From Triops longicaudatus (taxonomy: Eukaryota; Arthropoda; Branchiopoda; Notostraca; Triopsidae), in NCBI GenBank assembly GCA_022885665.1, contig JAGQDJ010000278.1, forward strand, positions 496,001 through 560,000: 64,000 nt of DNA. The letters run 5' to 3'. The position numbers were made by a program, and so were the translations under genes. Below are positions 24,181 through 36,800 of this stretch, piece by piece. Within the stretch, counting starts at the first letter, position 1; every line of letters begins with the position of its first letter. The notes under the pieces are model-generated. The model was not told where the DNA came from, searched no databases, and worked only from the letters and a program-made list of their open reading frames with translations.

Positions 24181-26565
24181 ATGCCCGTAAGTATGAGCGG
24201 CCTAAACATGGCACGGTTAGAAGACAGTGATGGCGAGCATGACCATGACGATATGGACCACTCTTCAAACAATGGAGAATCTGACAAAAATAGTGTGGAT
24301 TTTGATTCCAGTGAAGGTTCTGATAATGACGAAAGTTCAGGTAAATCCTGCATTCAAGTAAATCGTTTGTAGTTTATACTATAAACCCGCTTTCCATAGA
24401 AATGGACGAAGTCGAATGTGAAAGACGAAGAGGAGAATGTGCTGAAGATTTAACTGATTTGGAGCGACAGTTTTTCTTACTGCGAGAACAGTACTGGCAA
24501 AAACATCTTGCACCTAAATGTATTATTGATTCAAAACTTTGTTGCAGGTTGTATCGTGAGCGTATCGCACAAGTGGAGCAAAAATTGATCGAAATTGTTG
24601 CGGGGAGAGGCCCTGAGTACCAGATTCCATTAAGCGACCTACAAGAAACGTTACGTCGTAGGACAGAGGTTTCTGTCATTTTACGCCAGTATCGTTTGGC
24701 TAACATCCAGAATAAAGCCGAAGCAGAAGAACTTGCGGCTCGCCAAGACTTTGAAGTAAGGCATTTTTAGATTTCGTTTCTGGTTTCATACAAGCCGTAA
24801 AATCCTTCTTGTATAAATCTGACTTTGTCGTGAAATATCATTACAGCTGGAAGGCGCAATGCCTCTTGAGGGTCTGTTGAGAGACTCAGGGCGCGTGAAA
24901 GGGATTTTTTAAGATATTGTCTTGTTGTAAAGAATCAAGTGTATTACGTGCGAACCTGAAGAATTTTAAGGGAATTGCAAGTCAATTAAAAAAATATGAC
25001 TATTCTCTGTTAAGTCAGGTCAGTTCTGGGCGTTTTTAGGTGTAAAATTCTTGAGATTCTTTACTCGAATCATCCCTATTTTGCTTAAACCAACTTAATT
25101 CAGACGCAAGTTAATATCAACTTGTTTCCGTTTTGCAAAGTGCTGTCACTTTTTAGCCCTAGCTGTTTATTTATGTTCTGATGAAATTTGCCTTACTGTA
25201 GCACAGCTAAAACGTACAGAAATCTAACTTTACCTGATATAGTTAGTCCTTTATAAACTATTTTAGTATATCTTACTGTCCGTACCCTATCTTACATAGC
25301 CTTATATACACTAACTCGTGCTGAATAAATAATAAAAAAAGCAAAAACGGGCCTGCACGAGGCCCACAGTTTGAAACGTTGAAAACCACAGTTAGAGAAC
25401 GGCAAGGCTATTTTACGTTATGCTATTTCCGCTAGTGTCAATTTAGGCTAGATGTGTTGTAAACCTAGTTGAGATACTTTTAGAATACCTCAAGCCAGTT
25501 GGAACCAAACTCAAATCGGGTAGGACTGTTATAAGAAAACCACAATTAGATCCTCGTTCTTGAACCGAGGGCAAATTTCCAACACATGTCAATAATAGAT
25601 GATTGAATTCGATTTTTGCGCAGGTTTCTCGAACATATTTTATTTCGTGTCTTAATTCCGAAAGCTTCTCAAATTTTCTACTTTAAAATTAATTCTTGAA
25701 TTTATCTGAATTTCGACTAGCTGGTCTTATCTAAGTCAAGTCACAGTGTTGTGCAAAACAACAACAAAAAAAGCAAGCTGAGGGAAAAAGGGTGAGAAAG
25801 GGTCACCAGTGCACAGAGCTGGGACCTCTCACCATGGAAAGTTGTCGGAAAGTTGTTGTCAGAGGCGCGGCGCCGGAGACAAAGTCTGGTAGTGAAAGTA
25901 AAGGGGCATTTGAGCCTCCTATCCCTATAATTTCTTCTATTTATTCTGTACTGTATATACAAAATCAATTCAGCAAAAATAGATTGAATTTGCTAGAAAA
26001 TTAGTGTTGCCAACTCAGTTTTGACCACTCCAGGTTAGGGGAGAATATTAGAACTTACGTAATTACAAAATGTCTGAAACAGGACAATTTTAGAATGTTT
26101 ATGGTGAAGGATTTAAATTGCTTCTGCGGTCCTAGGAGCTGCCATAAGGCCTATTTAACTGTTCTGGTCCTGATTGTTCTTATATGAAGACGTGGAAATA
26201 ATTTCTTGTTTGAATGAAATTTGTCTTGTACTATGAACGTTGCTCATTACTTTTTTCTATGCTAGAGTCGGAAAGCGTTGCTTATTGACTCCATACGAGA
26301 TTCATTGCACGAAAAAATTCGGCGCTTAGAAGAAGACCGCAATCATGTCGACATGGAGGATATGTGGGAGCATACAGAATCTTTCACTAGCTGTGGTCAG
26401 TCCGATTGGCAGCGCAAAGAAGAGCGTGACCGTCGACGCAAACCGGTGACGGTAACCGGGCCGTACATTGTTTATATGCTGAAAGAAAGTGACATTATGG
26501 AGGACTGGACAGCAATTCGCAAAGCTTTGGCGGCAAAACGTAACGAATGTCGTGGTGCCCTTTGA
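24181..26565 (+). CDS. BRMS1/BRMS1L-like (Sds3-type) Sin3-HDAC complex subunit
   Basis: Members of this family are coiled-coil subunits of the Sin3-histone deacetylase corepressor in the nucleus. Four exons: 24181-24340, 24400-24490, 24548-24755, 26266-26565, giving 252 aa. The order matches BRMS1L: start MPV, an acidic Ser/Asp/Glu stretch, SSEMDEVECERRRGEC, the long coiled coil (LERQF to EIVAGRGPEY), EKIRRLEEDRNHVD, then KPVTVTGPYIVYML and DIMEDWTAIRKAL. The second intron is only 57 nt, length divisible by three and stop-free. Splicing it restores the family's REQLYRERIAQVEQKL, so I take it as an intron. The protein stops after KALAAKRNECRGAL and lacks the C-terminal segment of about 70 residues present in BRMS1L. 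It converges with the coiled-coil gene on the right. Confidence 0.93.
24756..26265 (+). other. 1.5-kb intron 3 of the BRMS1-like gene
   Basis: This intron is far longer than the gene's other two (57 and 59 nt). Open frames on both strands at 25741-26004 have no recognised domain. I see no transposon ends. Confidence 0.8.
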
Positions 26566-26594
26566 ATATTTACCGAAGATAGCATACAATCTCT

Positions 26595-26600
26595 TTTATT
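26595..26600 (-). terminator. Candidate AATAAA poly(A) signal of the coiled-coil gene
   Basis: TTTATT on plus reads AATAAA on minus, about 164 nt past the coiled-coil gene's stop codon at 26764-26766. It lies 30 nt past the BRMS1-like stop on the other strand. Confidence 0.45.
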
Positions 26601-26743
26601 TCATAAACATAACATTTTGTCAAGCTTCCATTGCAAACTGTAATTAATGAACAGAAAAATGATAAACGAGGAACAGTACAAATCTGTTAGCAGGACACGG
26701 CATTTACAACAAGAAAGCAAGTTCTCTCCGCGGAGGAAAAGCT

Positions 26744-26749
26744 AATAAA
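26744..26749 (+). terminator. Candidate AATAAA poly(A) signal of the BRMS1-like gene
   Basis: AATAAA lies about 180 nt after the BRMS1-like stop and 15 nt before the end of the opposing coding sequence. If used, the transcripts would overlap antisense. Confidence 0.45.
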
Positions 26750-26763
26750 ATGTACGCAATAGC

Positions 26764-28225
26764 TCACACTAGCGTTGCGAAACAACAAGAGCGCGGTCTA
26801 GACCGAGCAGTTACAGAAGGAGAAATTCGATAAGGGGGCGGTGGGAGAGGAGACCGTAATTTTGATTGAGTGGTACGTTCTCTTAAGTAGAGCTCTGCTC
26901 CAAGTTCGATGTTGCAATCCACTCCATGCTTTTCGTTCCTCTTTGGCGATAAAGTTTGAATCCCAAAACTGCGTCTGGAACAGTCTATTTTATCATATAC
27001 TTTTTTATTGAGCTCGTCATTAAGACGAAGGACTTCCCAAGCTAATGAACACGAGTCTTTCGAGGATGAAAACGAAGGGGAAAACTGACAGGACAAAATT
27101 CAGTATTAGATGATCCCACCCAGTACATCCATAGGCTTAAAACCACACAAATTCATGACGTACAAAACTTACTTTACGCATGATTTCAAAGCTTTCCTCA
27201 GTCTGACTAGCTTGATTTCTCGTTGACTCTGAGTTGCCCAGTACTTCTACTCGATGACGCAGTAAACTGTTATCTTCGCTCATCTGAACCATTTTCAATT
27301 CCAGCCTCACGAGCTGCTCAAAGCAGTCAGTATACTGCAGCTGACACTCGGACAACTCAGCTTGCAAAAGAGAGATTGTGTCATCCTTAAAGCGATCCTA
27401 CAAGTTATAAAAATTTCAGTACGCTATTTTGGTTGGAGGAAGGAGATGGCGTCTAGCACGGACGAGCTGTTCTTCAGAACGAAATACGGACGTTTAACAG
27501 AAAGCAACAGAATCTACAAAGTTGGCATGACAAAGTTTAGAACAGAAAAAAATACTACTCACCTAATAAGGAACTTCTAGGGTAAGTTAGGATACAGATG
27601 AACATGCCCAATAATTAGTGGCTTTACGAAATGAGAAGTACAGCATGCTGTATGGCAAAACACAAATAAGGGCGTAAGGTCTTGACGTCCAGAATCAAGG
27701 CAAACTTGCGAATCTATTACGCTGTTGTCAATGAAGCTCTCTTGCGATGAGATATCCCCTGAGTGACGGTTGAACTCCACGTGTAGAGAAGACAAATTCT
27801 TCTGAAGAGACGCAATTTTTTCCTCTTGTGCAGCTATCTGATGACAATCAGGATTACTCACTGAGTTCTTGAAAGCGTACTATACATTACTTGGTCATCT
27901 CGTTTCCGGAGCTGTTCATTAAGCCATTCAATCTTTTCCTGTAACGTTTCTATACAGGCTGTGTGAAAATTAACCTCAGTCTCAATTTCATGAGATAAGT
28001 CGTCCAAACTACCAGAGCTAAAACCAGGCTCCGCAATCTGCAAATTTTGGATACAAAATTCTTGTTATTAGGATATTTAAGGGATATACGCGTGTCGCCT
28101 GAAATCGCAGAAATGCACCCTTGTACGCGTTAAACAAAAGTTTACGTATAGACCAGTATTTACGTATGACTTACTGTTCCTATTCCACTTTCAAGAGAAA
28201 AGCAGCGTTGCTCAAGATGATCCAT
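26764..28225 (-). CDS. Coiled-coil protein of unknown function
   Basis: I do not recognise this gene. Five exons join in phase 0 throughout: 28225-28175, 28037-27891, 27837-27721, 27397-27173, 27084-26764, giving 286 aa. It starts MDHLEQRCFSLESGIGT. The middle (about residues 30-160) is rich in Leu, Glu, Lys and Gln with heptad-like spacing (EIETEVNFH, LQEKIEWLNEQLRKRD, EEKIASLQKNLSSLH, LSECQLQYTDCFEQLVRLEL), so a coiled coil is likely. Between and after the coils are NQASQTEES and SFGIQTLSP, which resemble the two classes of dynein light chain (LC8) binding motif. The basic, Pro/Arg-rich tail ends SCCFATLV. One intron is only 53 nt. The coils suggest a scaffold or cytoskeletal adaptor, but that is inference. 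Consistent frame across four GT-AG introns argues that it is real. Confidence 0.75.
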
Positions 28226-30853
28226 TATATATTTTGCCACAAGGTAATAGCCAATAAAGTTGTCACAAAACGATGACTAATATTTTGAAGTGGGTTGTGC
28301 CAATTGTTGTTAATTGGGGCTTCGGTCGAGACCTTGGGAGCTTTTAAAGAAGACAGACAGAGATGGCTCCACAAGATCTTTACAACTCTAGGCGAATTTT
28401 GTGTGGAGGAACATTCAAAATATAGTTCGTAATTTCTAGATGGCTTTAAAAGGCTGAATTATGCTTAATTATTACAAGTAGTTAACCTACAGCTTAGCTT
28501 TTAAGGAAAAAATACTTAACACCAAACGGCTTAAAAGCATTCATTATTCGTTGTTTTCTTGATTGGTAAAACGACAAAAAATACAATGAACCCCTATTTA
28601 CGCGAACTCGTTTTAAGAGGTTTCTATTTCACGCGATCAGAAAATTTGTAAAATTTTGGTAACCCTTTAGCCTAATTTTACCGAATTAGGGGACTTGTTG
28701 TAGAATGGAATTACTTGGCCTGGGCTGCCAAACAGTTCGCATAAAAGATAAATTCACACGGGACTGTAGCACATCCGTAGAAGTGAAAAGCCATGTAGTG
28801 AGTTGTGTCCAATAGGCAACGTTCAATTGTGAGCTTTGCTATATTTAAAGGTTTACACTGAAGATAGCAGTTTAGAAACTGTGTAGATATGATCAGTAAG
28901 TCTTCATTAGTAAGTACAATAAAATTGGATTTTTTTTGCTGGAAATTATTGGTAACTCAATAAGAATAAACTTTCAAGATAATGGGACGCATCCGTGTCT
29001 CGGACATGCAAAAATACAGGAAACTATAGGTCTAAGGCGGAATATTTTTCGACAAAATTTTTTTATAATTTTACCGGCTATTTTTTAATTCTGTATTAAC
29101 ATAGCATATCCAAGGTAATATCCAGAGATTTATGATTGCAGTTCATGCACGCAAATGTTCGTGAAAATTTATTACACGGTGAAGAAACAAGCTATGCTCA
29201 CGCCAATATCAGCTGAAAAAGTATTAACGAGTAAAGAGATTCTTGCACTAATAATTGTTATTCAAGAAAGTCTAGTCGGAGTAGTTGAACTACTTTTTCG
29301 TACTTGATCGAAGTGTCACAGATTTCGCTGAAATCCATAGCAATGATATGTGACGTTCCTAAGAGATCCCTCAATGAAACTTGCTGGGAAGGAAATATTG
29401 AAGAATATGTACGACTGTTACCGAGTAGGTTTGCGACATTTTTCAATTTAGTTGTCCATCAAGAGTAAAAAGATTTCAGAGCCTTTGAAAAAATATCTGT
29501 ACTATTTTCAGTAGATTTTTAATAAGAGTGATTTTACTCTCAATATGTTCTGAGGATATACTAAATCGTTTTTGCGAAATCAAAAAAAAAAATCCCATTT
29601 TTTTTGACATCCCGAAAATTGCCAGTCGAAGTCTTCATACGTTCGCTGCAGTCACTTTCTTTTTTTTTTTTTAACTTGGACATTCCAGTTCATGTTTTGT
29701 GTTTACTCTTTGCCATTCTTAATTAAATTTACAACAATTTGACTCCTGAGTCATGCTTAGCTATGGTTGAAACTTCTCAAGAAGGTTCTTGGCTATAAAG
29801 AACGGAATATTGCAGAGTTGAGGTGTAATACGCTGATCACTTAAAGTAGTAGATATTTTTTCTCACGTAGTCACGATAGTGTCACGTAGCAATACACGTA
29901 TTTGTTGAACTTCGTTTAAGTCATACTTAGTGTGCATACTTACTCCGTGTTTCAAGCGCAAGCCCAATCATGGGAATATTAAACAAATTTGGTTCAGGTT
30001 TTATAAATGATTTTAATGCTATTTGCAGTATAGATAAGCTTGCTACATTGTATTAAACAGAAACATGGCCAGTCGTTTACTTCGTGTTCGGCGCGGATTG
30101 AAATCAAGAATCCATAAAATAAAAAGAAAGAAGTCTCAATACAAAATTGCAAAGTACATATACATTGCGACCAATGTGCATGTGATGTGCGTATGATTAC
30201 ACTCATGCAAAAAGAACAAAAAGGAAGGGGGAAAAGAGAGAGCAATCAACGGTGATGTTTGAGCAAAAAGTGATGGGTAAGGGGAAGAGGACGGGAAACG
30301 GATTATTTAGAACCATTTAAAATTTTATAACACCTACTTTACAACGTTCTGACTAAAAAACGGTACCGAATAACGCAGAACCTAACCGTGTGACTTAGGA
30401 ATTCTATTGCACTGTTCAATGTTTCTATAAAAGTTGAGTCTAGGACTTGCTTTTTGAGGTCGTCAAATATGTGTTGTGTCACAACCAAAATTGTTCTTCT
30501 TTCGAATGCTACGATTTTTATATAATGCGTGATACCCTCACCATGATGAAGGAAATCCTTTTGAATTTATAAGCTTGTTCGCCGTTGTCTTCTTTTGAAC
30601 GACTAGGTGTATCCTCATGTAAAACTGAAGCACACTGGAAGTGTATGTGTCGGAGCCTTCACAGGGAGGATCCGCAAGTAGTTAAAATCAACAGTTTTCC
30701 GTGGATCCTTGAAAGTGTTTTCATTTTTAGGTCGCTTATTTTGGGTGGAACTTGAACTTTGTTCATTTCGATGAAACTTCACAGGGTACATCCTCCTTAC
30801 CGTGGCGAAAACAAGAATCTTTCGACACTTTTTGTTCGTTTTCATGAGACGTT
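28226..30853. other. Intergenic, no gene recognised
   Basis: About 2.6 kb between the start of the coiled-coil gene and the stop of the bHLH-PAS gene, both on minus. The right part is presumably the 3' UTR of the bHLH-PAS gene and the left part the promoter of the coiled-coil gene. It is AT-rich with several T and A tracts. No domains or repeat ends were recognised. Confidence 0.5.
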
Positions 30854-33800
30854 TTAAGTACTACTGTACCACCCTGTTCCATTCTTTAGAACATCTCCAT
30901 AGTGTGACGCTTTCCCATTTTGGTTGTGGTAAAGATGAAATCCCGAACTCCCGTGGGCATAAAAAGCACTTGAATCCGCTAATCCAAGGGGCGGCGGACC
31001 TGGATATTGGCTGGGCGTAGTCGTGTCTAAACCATGAACACCGTACATATGGCTGGGCTTCAGAGGAGTAGGGGTCGCGAAGGGCGTTTCACCGAGGTAT
31101 GGATGCAAAATTGGAGGAGCTCCTTCCCGAGGTGACACAGAAGCTGGTGGGGTCATCGCAGGCAGGTAGTCCGGTAAAGAGTAATTCGTAGAGTAAGATC
31201 CTGGAGTACATGTAGAAATACAGTCATTAGAAAAAAATTACAAACTGTCGACGACAGAAGGACAACACTTCGTCAAGCACAACTTTCACCCTGAAAAGAA
31301 ATGTTTTAAACAGGTCGGTTTACTGCTGAATTTAACGAATTCCAACTGATCGCTGCTCACAGGAAGCAATGTAAATAAAAATCGAGTACGCAAAAGGTTG
31401 TAATCCCGTTTCTGATTTATCTATCCTTACTTCCTGATGTGTACAATTTCAACGTAGGGCATCTTGGATTTTAAGGTAATGATAAGGCGCCAAGCAAGAA
31501 GCCTCAGGCACGAGCTTGCCTTATCCATTTTCAGGACCCACTGCTGATCTTATCTGACTGTCTACTGTTGTCATTTCTGGATATATCTTTCTCTTTTATC
31601 GAAAATGCCTAGAAGTACTAATGGAAAAAAGCATAGTATTTTTCTGATATCGTTGCAATTCGTGATCTAGGAACAACAGGAATCCTATCGTACGCGATAG
31701 AGAGAATCTTCCTCTTCTTCTGACTTACTCTCAAAACCTTCAATCCCGCCACTGCAAGGCACGAATAGAAATAGCAGTAATGAACCTGAGTAAACCAGAA
31801 CGCTACGCGTTTGAAGAAGCAGGAAAAAATTGCACGAGGCCAGCGAGATACGCAAAAGTATGTGCATTTGAATTCCCTGTCGAGCGGCGATCGAAGTAAT
31901 AGTGGAATAAAAGTGGAAGTCGTCAACATATCTTAATACCCTGTTAGAAAGGAATTGTTAGCATATTGCCATTGCTTACGCTTTTTCAAGAGATCCCGAG
32001 GTAAGTTGATTCCATACACCAAATGCATCAGCAATATCATGAGCTGTGCGATGCTGCATACGGTGCAAAGGATTGTTTTACGTTGTGCTTCCGCGTGTAT
32101 AGATACAAGAGATATTCCACTGATTGATACAGAACCGTGACCTGAAAATCTAACGTGTTTTACAACCAGGGCCGGATTAAGTCTTTACGGGCCCCTAGGC
32201 TGACGTATCCGCNCCCCCCCCCCCCACTTTTTTGACTTCCTTGACGGGCCCCGCCACACCACGGGCCCCTAGGCTGCAGCCTACTTAGCCTCTATTATAA
32301 TCCGGCCCTGTTTACAACTCATACGAGTTATGTGTTGTGAACATGAAGCCCTTTAACTTCACTTAATTTTCAGATGATACGCGTTTTTTTCAATCAGAAT
32401 AATCAATATCTTCTCAAAAATTACTGTGCTGTTGCAAATATATTGCTATAACGCCAAATGAAAGATCTCGTTTAGAGAAATAACTACTTCAATAGCGTTT
32501 TTCTGCCATGTTTAGTTGATAACAATTTAGTGTGTGTCAGTGAAACGCAGTATAGAAAATTCAGTCTAGAAAACCTTTGGGTGGCTTACATTGCTCTATC
32601 TATATAAGACCAATTCAAAAGATCTGTGTGCCCTAACGCCAAACGAGCACTGCCATCTCCGTAACGAAAATGTAACTAACTCTTAAACATTACTCGAGGG
32701 ATTCAAAGATTCATTACCTTGGAATACATCGTGATGTGGATACTCCACGCTGGCCCCGCCAGTACCTCCAGCCATATTTTCATTTCCGAAAAAGGATCCG
32801 TTGGCCACTCTATTTGCGTGTACATTTGCCCGAATTACGCTCTCCCTTGATGCGTAGATTTGTCTCAAAATGGATATGGCTGAAGAAGAAGTGGCAGGTG
32901 GGGCGTTGCCAATCCACTGGATGGTTGATCGTTTGGCTAACAAAGCATCCGTGCTGAAATCCGTATTTAACGCTGTTTGTTGGTTCTCAGTCGGCCGATT
33001 ATTCCAACGCTCGTCGTCTCGTGGGTTTTCAGTCGTGGGATCTTCGTGACGATCATATGATTCAATCTCAACGTTCATACTAGTAGGCATAGCGTTTGAT
33101 GAACTCAAACTTGTTTTAAGTTGCAGTTCAGGTTCAAGCTTCCGTTTCAGCGCACGACTCTTTTTTACAGCAACAGGCTGTGGGCATGGAGTGGCAGGAG
33201 AGTTGGAATGAGGTGAAGCGACTTCAGAAGGTTTTTCGATGGGTTCCAGTGCAGGTGGCGGGTCCTGATTCATGTCAGTGTTCGGAGAATGTAGCTCAGA
33301 TCGAACGTCTTCTATGGTGGATAATTCTGCAGGCACAACGTAAAAAGCAAGTAAAAATCTCGTTTTGTGTTACATGGTATAAAAAAAAGTACAACCTTGT
33401 GTAAAGCTACCAGGGCGCGATTCTTCAACGGAGGGAGCTTCGGTCTCTTCTGGTTTGATAGGCATAGGAAGACTGTTTTCGAGCTGGCAGTTGTCAAGCA
33501 CAAGATTTGTGTATTCGGGCCGGCTAAGTGAATAAACAAAATGTTAATAATGCTATTAACTTCTCGTAAAGGTTTACTTTTTTTTTACCTAACAACATAA
33601 TTGACACAGATTATTGATTGTTCATCGCCATTCTTGGAACTGCAAACAACCGTGGCACAGGATTGGATCCATGAATAGCCTCCTCGTCGATTCATTAGTC
33701 GATAATAGGGTGTCATGACTTGGCCTTTATGTAAGAGATCCACGTGGCATTTCCGTAAGCCTTGAACATCTTCGGCGTGACATAGAGCGTAGAGACTTCG

Positions 33801-36800
33801 ACCAATTATATCTTCTGCTGTGTAGTCCATCAAATCCGCCACCCTAAACACCAAGAAAAAGCACACGCATTTTGCAATGAGGTAAAATCCTTTGAATGCG
33901 ATCTGCACAAAATTACCTCGGTTCGCAATGAGCAATTCGGAAATCAAAGGATAATCGCGTAACAAACATATCTGGTTCTAAGCGTAATTCATGTATTGTC
34001 GGTGGAGGTAACGCAATCGCTAAGGCCACTAAGCCTAATAACTGTGGCGAAGATTTACTACTGTTCGCAAATTGACTTTGAGGTCGTAAACGACACAAAA
34101 CCATCACAACCTAAACAACATCCGATTACTTCACTTAGTATTTTCTTAGCTGTCTGGAATCCATGTCTCATACCCTGTAGCCTGATGACTTAAAATGACA
34201 GCCACGTTTGGTTAAGGTGGACTTCATACGGATGCAAAAGCAGCGGTCTAGTCCTTTATACCCAGAATTGCTACCGAAAGACATCACAGTACTCACTGTT
34301 GATAAGAACATATATTAAAAACATCACGCATGACGGTAAATAAGGAATTCTTCCTCGTTCTTTGCTTTAAAATGAAAAAAGTAAAAAGGTGAGCAAGACT
34401 AACCATCCGGATTCAACGTAGATCCACTGCCTTCCTCAGAAGCTCCGCCCACACTCCCGGTGCCCGACGCGGGCGACGCGGGCAGCTGTGAGGAAGTTGA
34501 AGACGCAGCGCCGCCTCCAGACGACGTCCCCGCTGAAGTCAGCGTTAATCCCAACTGTTCCGCCAATTCGGCTTGGTCCCCAGCATGAATGTAATCGAAA
34601 ATACTGCTCCCAGTCATTTCCACCTTAAGGCATAAGAAAACACATTTGGTGAATTTCTTCTCTAAACTTGTTGTGAAAGGCCATATTTTCTTTTGTGCTT
34701 TTTAGTATTGTAATATATGGGTATAAATAATAATATTATGTGACAAAGCATGTAGCTTATAGAAAGCTTACACGTTACTCATTAGGGGTTTCACTGTAAG
34801 AGTTTGGGACAAAAGAAGTCATGAAAACATGAACACAGTGAGTTTTGGCACTGATGGCAACAGACAGACAGTACGGAATTTCAATGCGTGGACAAGTTCC
34901 TAATTAAAAAAAAGTTCGACAAAAGTAATGCTGGAGGGCTACACCCACGATGGCTGAGTTGACAAGAAGGAAGACTTTCAGGGAATTAGTAATTAACCAA
35001 TTAGGGACGCCGCGTGAATCTGAAACTTAAATGCGGATTTAGCTGGAAGGAAAAGTTCTTGGGATTCGTGTAAGTAACTGTGTAATTAACATTTTCTGTT
35101 ATATGTCAAACGTTACTTTGCATTCACGGCTTGCTCCGAGGCTGCAATTATTGGTGACTCTTGTAAAGTAATGTAAATGAATGTTCTGATCCTTCGAGAA
35201 ATTATGATGTAAAGCATACAAGACGGAGCTAGAAATTGGGAATTGTTTTATTATACTAAACCATAAATTATGTTCTTTTAAACTAATAATAAAGTACAGC
35301 ATGGTGACTCTTACTTTGTTGAATAATGTTATTTTAGGCATTTATATAAAAATTTCTTAATTTTTGTCCCGCATGAAAGGATCACCCTTGGAGAAGGATT
35401 CTATTCTTGCACTACTACGCATGACAATTATCCGGGACTTGAAAAATTGCATTATCTGACAATCGTGTGAGTCGTATATAAATTAAGTTTGCATTATTAT
35501 AACCACCGTATTCCTCAAGAATTAAGAATCAATAAAATGAAAAATATGTTTACCTGTGAGAGGCCCAGATATATGGAAACAGTCTCCGAAATGTACAAAA
35601 ATCTTCCGTCAGTTCCTAACGCGAAGGCAAACCCATCTAAGCTCTGTAAAGAATTTTATCAGTAAAAGAAAGAGGAAGAGAAATTGCATATTTTGAAGAG
35701 AAATCTCTAATAAACGTACTTGTAAGATGTGGGTTCCTTGATGCATATCAAAGAGTTCCATGGTCACATTGTGATTGTTACGCAATCGGTGACCTGTGAT
35801 ATAAGAGAATTCTTTGTAAATTCTTCGAGCGGAATAAAACTTATTTTAGCCACCCGATAATAAAGTTTTCGTGGAACCCACAATCAGATTACGAACCTTA
35901 GAAAAAAAGCGCTAGCAAGAGAAAATTGGGACAAGAATATGTGCTGGGAGCCCCAAAGAACCTCGCAAACCCAAGGGTGAAGTTGATTTCATGAGCAGTC
36001 CCCTTTCCACAGCGGTGACGGCGTTGGGGTTGGCAAGTTCAAATCCAATTGATATTCTGTTAATTGAGCAGCACAGAACGTGTGTGCGGTCTGTCAGAAT
36101 GAAATTTCTTTCGTTTTCTTTCATCATGACGAAAATGTGTAAAAGCGAAGGGGAGAAACCTGCCGTCGACTAAATTGCCCCGTACTTAGTATTTTTTTCC
36201 CGAGCTAATTGAGGGTAACTGCCATTGACCTGTTGTTCATTAGGCGTTTCTTGCTCAGTTTTTTACTCTTTTCTTGTTCAGCAAGCTAAGTTCGATTGGA
36301 TTCCCTTGTTTTCCAAGACGCCCGTCAGGCAAAAAAATTGCAAACAAAATGTTCGAAAACTCACATAATTTCATAAATTTCGAAGAAGAACAGTAACAAT
36401 ATCTCTGATCTTAGAAAGCTTGTTTGAATAGGCGTTAAAGAACTTACTTTTGGCAGCTTTGGGCGCAGTGTCACGGTTCCAGGGCGGTTCACCATGCGCA
36501 GAGAAATCCTTGAGTCGCAAAAATGAGATGGTCAGTCGGATAATTGACGCTTTATCTAACTGGGAAGTAATGGCCGCTGGTAAAGGTAATAATTTTGCTA
36601 ATTCATAAAACTCGTAGTTCTCCTTTCCCCGCCTCGATCTCGCAGCATCTCTTGACTTTTCTTTCCGCATTTCCAAAATACTGCAAAAAATAAGGGCAGA
36701 AATTTGTTAGACGAAAAGCTTCATTACCAAAATCAGTTTCATAATGCAAGTATATGCGTTAGTGCAATGTAAGTAAAATACGTAATTCTCTCCACACTTT

